NCBI GenBank assembly: GCA_010015675.1
Contig: ML977011.1
Location: 98,988 to 162,987 of the forward strand
Reading direction: 5' to 3'
Length of the DNA: 64,000 nucleotides
DNA from: Byssothecium circinans
Lineage: Eukaryota > Ascomycota > Dothideomycetes > Pleosporales > Massarinaceae
Under the pieces are notes generated by a model. The model made no database searches, was not told the origin of the DNA, and worked only from the letters and a program-made list of their open reading frames with translations. A program made the translations under genes and the position numbers. This document shows, piece after piece, positions 24,094 to 36,045 of the stretch (its first letter is position 1; each line of letters starts with the position of its first letter).

Positions 24094-27000
24094 ATGGCCA
24101 CCGAAAAAGAAAAAGACATACAATTGCAACCACCACCCTCAACGAGCGTGGCTCCTGATCCAGGAGAGCACACCCAAGTCATCCAGGAAGGAATCATCGA
24201 AAAAGACCAAGTCGTCGAATCGAAAAATGAACCACCGGAAGCGAAGAAGAAGCCCAAAGCCAACCTGGGGAACTACTTCAGAGTGTTCAAGTACGGGACG
24301 GCCTTTGATGTGTTTCTAATCGCGTCAAGCATGTTGTCATCAATTGGCTCCGGCATAACGCTTCCATTGATGAACGTTGTGAGTATCTCTAAACTACCCC
24401 TCACGTTACAATATTTGCTAACCCATTAACGCCCAGGTCTTCGGTATATATGCCATTCGTTGGGACGTTTGCTTCGACTAACCTCGCCAAGGTCAGCTTG
24501 TTGGGGAGTTTACTGGCTACTTCATTGAAAATTCAACCGTCACAAAGCAACAGTTTCAGGCGGCCGTCAACAAGAACGCGTAAGTTGAGTCCGGTTGGCA
24601 CAGCAAGTCCAGAGCTAATTTTTCTAGCCTCTACCTCGTGTACCTATTCATCGGAAAATTTGTGCTGTCATATATTTCTCTGGTGAGCATCCTGCTGTAT
24701 GACTGGCATCGGGTTTTGACCTTCTTAGTTTGCTGTACGAATAAGCGGGCTGCGAATATCCGCGGCCCTACGCCTGGCCTATCTGCGGGCAACTTTCGCC
24801 CAACCAGTCAGTGTTATTGGTAGCCATAATTTCTTTTGAATGATGCAAACTTTCCCGGTCAGACGCCATCCACAGCACTCGCTAAATTTCCCCAGATACT
24901 GTATCACCCGGAAAGGTTTCCACACGAATAACAACCTCGTCGAACACTATCCAGCTAGGCATCTCACAGCACTTTGCTATGATGTTTCAAGCAATCTCCC
25001 TTACGATCGGTCTCTATGTTGTCGCTTTCATCAAAGGCTGGCTTCTTACCCTTTTATCCAGCATAGCGTTACCTCTGATCCTCATCGTCTACGGAGCCAT
25101 GATCCCACCTTTCTTGAAGATACACAAGGTCACTGAAGAACTTCACGATGAGGCTTCAGCCCTCTCCTTTGAGATGTTCTCGTCGATTCGTATTGTCGTG
25201 GCATTCGGGGCTGAGGCAAAGTTGGCGAGACAGCACGAAGCGTTACTGGAGAAGGCGTTCAAATATTCTCAGAGGGAGGCTCCTTTGATGGGCCTCATGA
25301 TGAGGTGAGTCTGAGCATGCGAGATGCTGAAGATGTATTCACTGACTGCAAACAGCCCTGCTATGGCTTCCATGTACGGCACATTTGGTCTGGCTTTTTG
25401 GTTCGGTGTCCGACAATACAGCCGAGGAGAGATTGTTAACGTCGGAGATATCGTTGTCGTCTTGTTCTCAGTCATGACCGCCGTCATGAATATTGGCCGG
25501 CTTGCAGGACCTATTATCGCTGTGGTCAAGGCAGCAACCGCAGCAACTGAGATCTTCGCTACCATTGACGCTGAAGTTCCCAATATCACTGGGCTGAAAT
25601 ATCCAGATGTCTCTGCCGATGCGAATATCTACTTTGACGATGTATCCTTCTCCTACCCTAGTCGACCGAACGTCCCGATCCTGGAAGGATTTTGTGCCAG
25701 ATTTGAGGCTGGAAAAGTGACTGCAATCGTAGGAGCCTCAGGAAGTGGAAAATCAACACTTGTAGCACTTGTCCAGCGATGGTACGACCTCAGTGGCACT
25801 ACCGCCCTACCACCATCGACTGAGAAAAAGGTCGACAGCGCAGCCACGGAAATTTTGCCCAAGGACAGGAAAACCAAGAAGAGCAAGAAGGATAAAGATA
25901 AGAAAGCGGTAAAAGCCGGAGACAAAGAAGAAGAGGTTGAACTTGGACCTAATACATGCACTGGCGCCGTCAGAATCGGAAGCACAAACCTTCGAGATGT
26001 CGATATCAAATGGTGGAGATCCAACTGTGGTCTGGTACAACAGGAACCATTTCTCTTCAACGACACTCTCTTCAACAATATCGCGTATGGTCTGTCTGGA
26101 ACGCAATGGCAGAATTCGCCAAAGGAAGAACAGATGGGAATGGTCAAGGAAGCTTGTAAAGAGGCTTGCGCGGAGGAGTTTATCGACAGGCTACCGCAGG
26201 GCTACGATACGCTCGTTGGAGAGTCCGGCATAAAGCTCTCCGGTGGTCAGAGGCAGAGAATCGCTATTGCTCGTGGTTAGTCATTACCCTGCCCGCCCGT
26301 CTTCTTGTTCTACTAACCATAGCACAGCTATTATCAAGAACCCGAAAGTCCTAATTTTGGACGAAGCTACTTCTGCCATCGACGTCCGCACCGAACGTAT
26401 CGTCCAAGAAGCCTTGGAACGAGTTTCGGTAGGCCGAACCACTATCGTCATCGCACATCGCCTCTCCACGATCAAAAAAGCCGACAAAATACTAGTCATG
26501 AGAAATGGAAAGCTTTTAGAAGAAGGCAATCACGATGAACTGCTGAAGGACGTAAACAGCATATACTACGGTCTTGTCAATGCACAGAAGCTCACTATGG
26601 AAACCGAGGAAGAATACGATCTTGAGGATGTGGAGCTAGCGAAGATCAAGACCGCCGAGACCCAAAAGTCTGAAACTCGGGAGCGCAAATCAAACGATTC
26701 GAAAGAAGAGGAAGAGTACAAGTTTAAGAGCTTCATGCAGACTGGTGGGAAGCTGATCTATGAGCAACGACATCACTGGATTCTTTACACCTTGGCGACG
26801 ATCGGCATCTTATGTGCAGGAGGTAAGCTGTGCGCAGTCTTCACAATCGCGGTCCTCTGGGCTAATCTCGTCAGCTGTGTACCCGATCCAAGCCTATATC
26901 TTTGCCAACATCATGCAAGTCTTCACCCTCACTGGCCCGGAGTTTGTCAGCAAAGGATACTTCTGGGCTGGCATGTTTGGTGTCGAAGCCGCCGCAGTCT

Positions 27001-28600
27001 TCATCGCAAACTACGCAGTCGGCTACAGCACGCACAAAGTCTCGGTCGCGATAACACGTACGTACCGACAAGAGTATCTCGAAAACATGATCCGCAAGAG
27101 GATAGCATTTTTTGACGCGGAGGGACATTCGGCTGGCTCGCTCACCTCTAGAGTCAGCGCTGATACCGAACAGCTTCAGCAACTGATGTCCACAGAAGCG
27201 TCTCTCGCCGCTATTTCTGTCGTCAACCTCATCGGCTCAATTATCATTGCGTTTGCCTATGGCTGGAAGCTTTCCCTTGTCAGTCTTTTTTGCGCGCTTC
27301 CGCTTATCCTTGCAGCTGGTTTCCTACGTCTGAGACTGGAAATGAGATTTGAAAAGATGAATGCCGCCGTTTTTGAAGAGAGCTCTCAATTCGCAACTGA
27401 AGCTGTCGGTGCCTTCCGGACCGTCAAATCTTTGATCATGGAAGATATCATTGCCGATCGATACAAAGATCTATTAAGTCTACATGTTAACAAAGCCTTT
27501 GGATCTGCAAAGTTTGGAACACTTGTATTTGCGGCTTCGGATAGCGTCGACATGGCGTGCATGGCTTTGGCATTTTGGTAAGCTTTCCTCCTGGCAGATC
27601 ACCAATTCCTCTTCACACTAAGCTACTGCTAATTTTCTTCAGGTATGGTGGTACACTTCTCGCCTCTCGCGAGTACGACATCCTATCGTTCTTTGTGATC
27701 TTCATGGCCATTGTCTACGGCGCGACTGCAGCAGGCCAATGGTTCTCTATGGCACCCAACATCGCCCAAGCTACTTCGTCAGCCAACCGCGTCCTCAGCA
27801 TGCGGCCTGACAAACATGCACCTCCACCAGACTACTCGCCCATCAAGAACCCCACTGGCAGTGCTAGTATCGAGTTTCGCAATGTCGACTTCGCATACAA
27901 GTCCCGCTCCGTCCCCGTCCTGTCGAACCTAAACATCAGCGTCGCGCCTGGCCAATTCGCAGCCCTGGTTGGAGCAAGCGGGTGCGGAAAATCGACAAGT
28001 GTATCGCTCCTCGAGAGGTTCTACGACGCCGTTTCAGGGACCATATTGTACAATGGGCAGGATATCACGACGCTTGATCCAGTAGTCTATCGACAGAATC
28101 TCAGTCTAGTCAGCCAGGAACCAACGCTTTACGAAGGAACGATCCGGGAAAACGTTGCACTTTCAGTGGAAAGTGCTACCGACGCTGAAGTCGAGCAAGC
28201 TTGTGCCGATGCTCAGATCCACGAGTTCATCATATCTCTTCCCGAAGGCTACAGCACTCGGCTCGGTCCCAAGGGTATGAGTCTGAGCGGTGGGCAGAAA
28301 CAGAGACTCTCACTTGCTAGGGCCCTTCTTCGGAAGCCGAAGCTGCTTTTGCTCGATGAGGCTACAAGTTCGCTAGACTCCGAGTCGGAAAAGCTTGTTC
28401 AAGCAGCTATTGAGCGTGCTGCAGGTGAGGGTGGGCGAACAGTGATTGCTGTTGCACATCGTCTGGCTACGATTCAGAAAGCGGATGTCATCTTTGTCAT
28501 GGGAAGTGGGAAGGTGCTGGAGAAGGGTGATCATCAGACGCTGTTGAGGAAGAAGGGAGTTTACTACCAGATGTGCCAGGCTCAGGCACTTGATCGGTGA
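24094..28600 (+). CDS. Full-size ABCB-type multidrug ABC transporter
   Basis: Predicted membrane exporter of 1,336 residues with the order TMD1-NBD1-TMD2-NBD2, as in P-glycoprotein-like fungal pumps. Ten exons; the introns are 24,379-24,436, 24,444-24,491, 24,580-24,627, 24,683-24,728, 24,820-24,895, 25,305-25,355, 26,276-26,327, 26,823-26,874 and 27,578-27,642. Exon 2 is only 7 nt. Both nucleotide-binding domains are complete: Walker [10 protein letters not shown] and GASGCGKST, signatures LSGGQRQR and LSGGQKQR, Walker B with catalytic Glu ILDEATS and LLDEATS, and H-loops AHRLST and AHRLAT. NBD1 has a charged, Lys-rich insertion of about 55 residues between Walker A and the Q-loop. The cytosolic N-terminus is charged. 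Substrate is unknown; drug, toxin or lipid export are family possibilities. Confidence 0.9.
24437..24443 (+). other. 7-nt microexon of the ABC transporter gene
   Basis: The bases GTCTTCG encode Val-Phe plus the first base of Gly. Both flanking introns (58 and 48 nt) have GT donors. The joined reading [16 protein letters not shown] fits the conserved TM1 region of ABCB proteins. Skipping it would shift the frame. The downstream intron ends in AAG, a weak but allowed acceptor. Confidence 0.7.
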
Positions 28601-29175
28601 TGATGATCCATTGGCTCCTATTTACCACTTACGTTTGATTTCAAGCTGTCGGACATTTTTGGGTCTCATTGTTTGTTAGCTGAGTATTTTTCGCTTCGTT
28701 CTAGCAGTCGTTTTCAGCTTTCATGGTTTCGACTGTACACTACCCCAACCCCACTTCAGGATATAAATTATAATCATCGTTGATCGAAATAACGCTGCTT
28801 CATCGTCATTCTGACGAGACGATGTTCTCCCTCCACCTGACGACCCGTAAACACCCACCGCACTCCCACTAACAAAACAACTCCCCACTATCACGATTAG
28901 GGAGGAGCCTTCTCATTAGCAGAAGATGGCACATTTTCCATTCTCGCGGAGGAACTCTGGATGTGGAGGGAAGTACTCGTTCTTTGATTCATCGCAAGTG
29001 TCAATAAGTGGTGAAAGCTTCACCTAGGAACCTCAGACGAATTTCGGTCGATCGGGAAAGACATTGTTAGCTTCTTTCTCGCTTGATCGCGGGCAGCGCG
29101 GCCACCAGCATCCATAGAGCCAGACGTCGTACCATTCCCCTTCCCCCCAGAAGATCCCAAACTCATCTCCTCCCC
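28601..29175. other. Convergent 3' region, 575 bases
   Basis: It lies between the stop codons of the ABC transporter (+) and the protease-like gene (-). No gene or clear structural element seen. Confidence 0.4.
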
Positions 29176-30021
29176 TCACTCCCCCAAACTCTTCCTATAC
29201 TCTTCCCACAACTCCCCCACCCCCACCCCACAACACCCCCTCCAAAAGCTCCCACTCCTATACTCACACCCCCTCAACGCCTCATTAATCCGCCTCACAA
29301 CATCGCTCCCATACCGCTCCTCCAACCACTCCAAAAAATACCCCGTGCGCTCATACCCATCATCCCACTTCCCCTCCCCTCGCCTCTTCCAATGCGGCGG
29401 CGCAAACCCCGCCTTCAACCTCACCCAATCCGCAATCCCCTCTATCAACCCGGCCGGCGCCGTCCCCAGAGCATTGTGCTGCCAGCAATGCACCATCTCG
29501 TGCACTATGACACCGAGGATTTCCTCTTTTTGGCGTGTGGAAGGAACGCTGGCGATGTAGCGCGTGCTAAGGTGGATTTCTTTGTGGTCGGCGTCGAGAT
29601 CGAGACCGGTGGTGTAGGCTACGCCGTCCATGGCGCGGAGCACGAGGGTTATGGAGCGGGTGGGCGGGATGCAGTGGGTGTTGAGGCCGGTGTAGAGGTG
29701 CCGGAGGACTGTGGCGACGGCATCTTCGAGGGCGGTCGAGGCGTGGAGGAGCCGGAGGAAGGCGCGGGAGCCAGGGGAGGAGAGGTCGCGGAGTTCGAGG
29801 CGGAGGAGGGGGGTTCGTTGCGGCTTTACGGGGTGTGTGGAGTCTGGGTGGGCGGTGTTGCGGGTTGGGGGTGTGTCGTTGTTGGGTGTGTTTGCGGAGT
29901 CCGAGGGCGGGAGTGCTGAGGATTGCGGGGCTGGTGGGGTCGGGGTCGGGGTGGACGTTGACGTTGACGTTGGTGCGGAGGACATGGTTTGGAAGTATGT
30001 CGGGGTTGAGGGGGAAGACAT
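29176..30021 (-). CDS. Basic secretory protein (BSP) family metalloprotease-like protein
   Basis: Single-exon gene of 281 residues. Residues 1-70 are Thr/Ser/Pro-rich and disordered. From about 72 the fold of the plant basic-secretory-protein peptidase family follows. The zinc motif HEMVH is at 174-178, and EGIADWVR (194-201) supplies the third ligand region. The C-terminal block YFLEWLEERYGSDVVRRIN is typical. Family members are HExxH-type putative peptidases. The N-terminus has no signal peptide, unlike secreted plant members, so this copy is more likely intracellular, unless the true start differs; a second ATG at residue 13 does not create one. Two Cys near the C-terminus are unexplained. 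High GC and TC-rich runs are notable but fit neighbouring genes. Confidence 0.85.
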   Translation of the reverse strand: MSSPSTPTYFQTMSSAPTSTSTSTPTPTPPAPQSSALPPSDSANTPNNDTPPTRNTAHPDSTHPVKPQRTPLLRLELRDLSSPGSRAFLRLLHASTALEDAVATVLRHLYTGLNTHCIPPTRSITLVLRAMDGVAYTTGLDLDADHKEIHLSTRYIASVPSTRQKEEILGVIVHEMVHCWQHNALGTAPAGLIEGIADWVRLKAGFAPPHWKRRGEGKWDDGYERTGYFLEWLEERYGSDVVRRINEALRGCEYRSGSFWRGCCGVGVGELWEEYRKSLGE

Positions 30022-30379
30022 TGGGTTGTTTTTTGTTTTTTGTTTTTTTTAATTTTGGGTGTGCGAAGGGAGGTGAGAGGTGTTGGCAGTGGTGTTGGCT
30101 TAAGGCAACAGCTGTAGCTTCGGTAAGAGAAGACGTCCCAACTTAAATGCGGTCATGGTACAATTTCGGTCCGCAATATTCTACAATTAGTGCCAGGATC
30201 TCATCTTCCAGGCATTGTGTATATGATTTGTCTATAATGCATCTAATTTATTCGCGCTCGAGTCGATGACTCCCATGTCTAGAATGGAACCATGGAACCG
30301 CCAAATCGCTCTAGGATACGATATCCGTCCCTATAACCTTCGGGCACCAAACACCTTCAATTGGCATAGGTTGATGCTT
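30022..30379. other. Intergenic, 358 bases
   Basis: This is the upstream region of the BSP-type gene and the downstream region of the nucleotidase gene. It contains a T-rich run at 30,028-30,055 just upstream of the BSP start. Nothing else seen. Confidence 0.4.
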
Positions 30380-31244
30380 CTAGGCCCTGCTCTTGAACCA
30401 TTGGGGGAATATGTCCCGAAGTTCCATGAGACTCCGTATCTGGTACTTGGCCGCAGGCTCGACTGGTTCCGGAGAGCCGTGCTCGAGAAGATGTGCTGTA
30501 TGCCATCCTCGCGCATATGCAGCTTTTGTGTTGATGTATGAGTCGTCTAATATATCGCGTTAATAACGTTGTTCTCCCTGTCCCTCAGATGAGAACTACA
30601 CGAGAGACAAACATACCAACAAAATAGCAGTTCTTGTTCGACTTGACCCCTGCTTCCCTCATCGCCTTGTTGTACATTTCAGCATGCGGTTTGCAATCAA
30701 ACTTATCAGAGCCGTAATCACAAAATGTCATGCCTTCAAACAGATCATCAACCTGCAGCAGTTTGACAACTCGATTGCCATGCGTTTTGTAGGCATTCGT
30801 GAAAAGCCATAACCGGATCTTGCTCCTATCGATGTCCTCGAGCAGCGCACGCAGTTCGGGGCTGGGCTTGATGACATCGTCTAGTGGTAATGCGTCGTCG
30901 ACTTTCTCATTATACTCTAGGGCATTGACTTTGTGGTGTCGGACCAGCCCTTCGATAGCTAGACCATACTCCTTGTAGTATTTCTGGTGGAGGTTGTAGG
31001 CGTCTTGCTGAGAAAGGGAGAGGTGGTCTTCGAAAAATCGGTCTATCAGTTCGGACATCATTTCTTGGACCTTGGTACCTGCAGGTTGTGAGTTGGTGGA
31101 TGGAAATGTGATGGTTGTATAGAAGCTCACTTCTCGGATAAAGCTACAAGATTGATTAGTACATACGCTCGATACTCCAGCGCCATTTGAGCTTACGCAG
31201 TTGTCTATGTCGAAGAAGAAGACCGGTTTCTCGTCGTCTGCCAT
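30380..31244 (-). CDS. Pyrimidine 5'-nucleotidase, Sdt1/Phm8-like HAD hydrolase
   Basis: Predicted soluble phosphatase of 229 residues that would dephosphorylate nucleoside monophosphates, as yeast Sdt1 and Phm8 do. Four exons: 31,197-31,244, 31,131-31,143 (13 nt), 30,617-31,078 and 30,380-30,546. HAD motif 1 is FFFDIDNC with the nucleophile Asp and the Cys typical of this branch. Motif 2 is LWLFTNAYK. Motif 3 is the Lys in DKFDCKP. Motif 4 is FVDDS, formed across the last intron (30,547-30,616). The C-terminus KYQIRSLMELRDIFPQW is the conserved tail. The short exon 2 joins DNC to LYPRSTKVQEM. Divergent from the unknown 728-residue gene. Confidence 0.88.
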
Positions 31245-31811
31245 GTTGATTGTGTATCCGTTCGACTTTTGTGAATGTGATACTATAGCACAGGCGCAAC
31301 CAAGTTACCAATGTAGGCGGTGCTGTGATATTCTTTCCAATCAAATACTGAGAAGGCCTCCAGTCTTCGAATGGTGACTAGATTTCTGTGCGCTAAGACC
31401 GAGCACGTTACACTGGGTAATAGTTTGGGATGTAAGAAGACAGTTGGGGTCTAGAATTACAGGACAATAAGTGGAAGGGGGAGTAAGCCTGCTATTGCTA
31501 AGGAAAAATGGTGTACGATACACATATCGGAGAAATATGCAGGCTGTGAAATTGTGAATGAGGGTGGACAAAATGGGCACGTGGAGGGGCCAACGCTTTT
31601 GAGCCTAGTGTAAATAATAGCAGCCCTTGGCTTTCTCCAACTCGCGTCCATCACTGCACTTGTTTCCAACCCCTTCTTCACCGCCCACCACATCGCGGCA
31701 TCATGTTCGCTTGTATTGGTATTTAAGCCACTGGTCTACTGGGAAGCCCACCTAGCCTGTACAGTGCTGTTATTGAGCAAGGTGAGTAGGGCAAACAGCA
31801 GCTGCCACGCA
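31245..31811. promoter_or_regulatory. Divergent intergenic region, 567 bases
   Basis: It separates the start codons of the nucleotidase gene and the unknown 728-residue protein, and so must contain both promoters. Upstream frames without ATG run into the second gene from 31,716. No specific site can be argued. Confidence 0.35.
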
Positions 31812-34161
31812 ATGTCGACTACCGCAGCTCTGCCGCACGTCAACGGCAACAGCGTGGTACCCGTTGAGGCCCCTCGCGAAGCTCAGTTTCTTGGGAAGCT
31901 CCTGCAAGTCCGCGATGATGTCTTTGCTGGCAAACATCCGCGCATCCGTCTACCGCCCAAAGTATTAGAACAGGTTGCACCGCGTCCTCAGCAAACCGCT
32001 CCGCCCCCCAAACCCACGACCAACGGCACGCCAAATGGGGCAGCGCCGTCGCTGCTGTTACCGCCACGGCCAGAAAGCTCGCTTCGGCAGCTCTCTTCGC
32101 CGTCAAACAATGGCCTCGCATCCCCTATCCCCAATGGCTCGCGACCATTTTCGGCCAAGTCAACATCGTCGGGAATCGACCCTGTGCTGCTCACAAAGTC
32201 AGATCATCTCATCAAGGCTGAACAGCAACTGAAGCGTCAGCAGCTGGAGCGGGTACTGAAGGATCAGCTGGACAAGGACAAAAAGCCTCGAGTCGACGAG
32301 GAACGGGAGCTGCTCGATGTGGACAATGTCCTCGGCGCTGCCCAAAGATTGGTTCAACCTGTGTCAGGTTTGCCAGTCACAGCTCCCACGAGCGATGGTG
32401 CCGAGTCTTTCGATGAGAACTCGTATTACTCTAGCAAAGCGGACAGTTGGTCGTCGTCAGATCTTGATCGCAACGGGGATGCCGTCGCTGATGCAACAGA
32501 ACCACTGACTCTACAGCGCAAATCTTCCGCCCAAGAGGCACAACTGATAGCACCCAATTCTGCTCAACCCAATCAAGCTGCTCACACCATCATCGACTTG
32601 GACGAAGAGTATGAGCCCACGGACGACTTAGAGATCTATGAGCCTGAGCTTGAGCCTGAGCCAGCGCATGTGCATGAGGACGCAGATGAATCTGACTACT
32701 CCCCTCCGCCAGCTGACTTAGGTCCAAGTGAGCCCAAGAGAGGACGTGGACGAGACACTATCGGTGTGACGAAAGGGTACGGTGATTATGCTTCTTTTTC
32801 CCCTTCCATCGTCAGCGTCCACTTATACGTCATGATCAAGCTAGGACAATTTACGTGCCCTAGGGTGTGTGAGTTTGCGAGGAAAGCATGACGTTCGGCC
32901 ATATGGTTGAAAAGTATTTCATTGATTGATTCTTGTTAGGTCCAGGTGTCACAGTCCAACAGGGCCCCCGCCACCTATCCATAACAACCGAAAACGAAAA
33001 CGAGAGCAGAAGCGGATTCTTAATATCAGCAAGCGAGTTGCCCGTTCCCCCGAACCCGTCATCAAAGAGGAGCCAGTATCACCACCACCCTTTGAAGCAA
33101 CACTGTCTCGCGATGACGCTATGTTGGCGCAAGGGAGTGGGCGAATGCCATCTGGAATTTTTGGTGGTTCTCAGTCTGCCCCCCGAGTATCCCGTTACTA
33201 CGAGGAGCCCTCGTCTCCTAGCGTATCCCAAACCCCCGTGAGACGGTTGGAACGTGCGAACGACCTTCGTCGGGTTGCGAGTCTTCAGTACGCGCGACGA
33301 CCACTTTCACCTGCAGAGAGCGACCTATATGCCGCGCCTGAGCCTCGCATTGTCCGCGCCACCTCTCAGGCGTTTGCCGAGCGACCTATGGAGCATGCCA
33401 TCTATCGAGAGGTCTCAGCCCGTCCCTCAGCGGCACCTCGTTATGTGCGCGAACGCTCACGCTCGCCAGGCCGCGAGTATCTGTCTCGGGCTCAGTCGCC
33501 AATGATGATGGCACCTCCCCCACGCTCGATAGTCATGGATCAGTATGGCAACAAGTATTATGCGGCTCCCTCGGATCTCCGACATTCGGTTGCTCCATCA
33601 AGCAGAATGGTCGAAGTCGATCCCTACTACGAGCGTGCCGTGACCCGGGAACCAACAATGCGCGCGCCCACTCAAGCAGGATTGTACGAAGAAGACGATG
33701 TGTTTAGGATGCCCCCACCGCCTCGACGTTTTGTTGAGGCATCTGACCTCGATGTTGTTGATACAAGGCCTTATCGGCGTGATCCTTCTCATCGCCCCGT
33801 CGAGGTGGAATACCGCCCGTCAGAAGCCGTAGAGCGTCGTTCACTCGCACAGTACGAAGAGATGCGCCCGCCCCGCGAGTACGTACCATCCCGAGCATTC
33901 AGTGTTCGCCCTGAGATGCCCCGACGCGAGGTACCAGAGGGCTACATTCGTCACGAAAGCATGCAGCCTAGCCACGTACGTGTTGCAGCACCCCGTTTCC
34001 GCGAAGTGAGTGTCCGCCACGAGCCGTACGACGACCGTCGCGTTCCAGCCGCTGCGCCTTCGGGTCGCCGCTATGTTGAAGAGGACGTTCTAGAGAGGCC
34101 GAACGACGGCGTGCAGGAGATGTATGGAACAGAACCGCGAGCTGTTAGGTATCGCTACTGA
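31812..34161 (+). CDS. Unknown disordered Arg/Tyr/Pro-rich protein
   Basis: Predicted protein of 728 residues in two exons; a 163-nt intron at 32,777-32,939 keeps the frame (K-G-S-R-C-H). I do not recognise a domain. The N-terminus has a folded-looking stretch (REAQFLGKLLQVRDDVFAGKH followed by PRIRLPPKVLEQ). A basic coiled-coil-like segment, KAEQQLKRQQLERVLKDQL, lies near residues 135-155. An acidic segment (DLDEEYEPTDDLEIYEPELE region) follows, then a nuclear-signal-like RKRKREQKR. The last 350 residues are Arg/Tyr/Pro/Glu-rich with loosely repeated R-Y/R-E units and SPxRxY-type spacing. The composition suggests a nuclear or RNA-associated protein, as an inference only. The frame is open upstream of 31,812 but lacks an ATG; the intron is longer than most here. 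Confidence 0.7.
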
Positions 34162-36045
34162 ACGGAGCTTCTTACTGGATTGTATCATTAGTATAGTGTC
34201 TGTTTTAGTACGCTATGCCTTTGTCAATATGGCATTGCCAGAAAGAGTTGTAAGGAGTCTAGAACACGGCTTGTGGATTGCAACTGCAGACCTTTGTCGT
34301 AGATGGACATTGATTGTGGGAGGGCTTGGAGTTGTAATTAATTGGATAGTGGTCAATATCAATCTTCGTTAGCCTAGCCATCTTCAGGAGGCCGGACTCT
34401 CGACTCTACGAAGTTTAGAGCCCATAAAACTGCAGTGTGTCCTGCAAGATTTGTAGCCGAGTTTGCTAATGCACTACGATTAATGGCGTGGTGATGACGA
34501 ATAGTACATCCACGTAGCTCAACGTTCGCGAGAGGGGAGCAGTGACACCGGTGGTGATCTTCACTGGCTAGAAAGATAAAACCGTCATTGAAATTACTTG
34601 GAGAAAGAAGTGGACGTCACGTATCGATTATCGATGTTGCCATATGCCGCATGCCGTATGCCGGTGTACAGCCGGCGGAGTGGGGAAGATGATGATCTTG
34701 ACAGATTGTTGGGACGCAAGCACGTGGCAAGCTCCTCTGACGAGAAGGGAAGGAGCAGGAGGGGTATATTGTTTGTAGAACTAAAACCAAAGCCGGTTAC
34801 ACGGCAGCTATACATGGCGGATGTAGGATGGGCTTGAGGTGTTGTTCCATGGGTGTTCAGTGTGTGGGTACCAGGGCTGTGACGGAGGGCCAGAAGGGCT
34901 GGACTCTGCTGATCGTTTGTGTGATGGTAATCATGATGTCTTGCAAAGCACCAGCTGAAGGGCTTTGAGGCGTTGCAGCAGCACTATTGAAAGACATGAG
35001 AGATCAAGTTGTGAACTGCATAGATGGATATGAATCAGTGCTTGCTGAGCAAGAAACCTGCACAGCCTCCGAATCTATCGGACCGGACCGCCTGGAAAAG
35101 ACGCTGCGAAGCAAGCAAGTACACGCAAGACGTCAGCACCCAATAAAGCAAGACAAGGGTCCATGATGCTCCGCTTTGCTCCGTGAAATGAAGTGAAGTG
35201 CGCCCGCCGGCCCCAGCCTGTCTTTCAACTGCGTTCACTCGTTCCGGCATGCGAGAGTGACACGCGTCCCTGAAGTAGGGCGTGGGTAAGACGGAGGGGC
35301 TTGCTCGCCAGGCACACAAGGCACGCAAAGCAGAAGCTCGCAGCATCTGGTTCCTGTCGGCCTGCCAGGTGACCGAGGTGGAGATGGGGACGTCGTTTGG
35401 GAAACTTTGGAACAGGTCACTTGGCACCGGGGAGTTGTTGAAGTGGTGTGGAAACGGTAGCGGAACGTTTGCGGTGCGAGGTGAAACGGACTGGCGATCG
35501 GGGAACTTGCACTCTGGGAAAGTGTGCTGGAACAGAGACCGACGCTTTCAAATAGTCGATTCACCATCGCCTGCAAACGCACTGTGAATCGGCGCAGTGA
35601 GGTGATTTTCATATGCTGGCCGTTCAACGTCCACGGGTTGTGCCGTGGAGGAATCGCGGCTAGCCGCTTTGGGCCATGGTGGGAAGCGCAACCATTCATC
35701 TTTCACCTCGTTTGAGGTCAGGTCAGCCACCGTCGCTGAAACAAAAGTACTCGATGGCTCAATAATAATCCAGAATGCAGCCCGAGGCGTGCGTGTTACT
35801 GTAACAGAGGGCAGCCCCGCGGATTGTGAGACAGCTGCAAGAGGACGCTGCTCTTTTCGAAGCCTGCTTTCCAAGGTTTATCAGTGGGTGGCCCGTGCTG
35901 CTAGCGGTTCGTGCTCACCACTCAGCCGCCTCGCTGGGTCTGGCTCGTCGACATCGACTTCCCTTCTCTCTCTCCTCTCCTCTCCTCTCCTCTCCTCTCC
36001 CATCACTACCGCCCGACACTCCCCTGGGCGCCTCTCCACACAATC
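34162..36045. other. Intergenic region, 1.9 kb
   Basis: It lies between the unknown gene and the KH gene, both on +. It contains many short frames on both strands without domain or splice support. The last 80 bases are the pyrimidine-rich leader of the KH gene. I see no gene. Confidence 0.4.
35964..36001 (+). repeat. TCTCC pyrimidine microsatellite in the KH-gene leader
   Basis: TC units grade into about five TCTCC units ending 45 bases before the ATG at 36,046. Such CT tracts commonly mark core promoters and transcription start regions in filamentous ascomycetes. Confidence 0.7.

Noticed and set aside
29083..29919. 278-codon + strand frame opposite the BSP-type gene
   Set aside because: Antisense to a gene with a clear zinc motif; low-complexity Pro text from GC-rich codon shadow.
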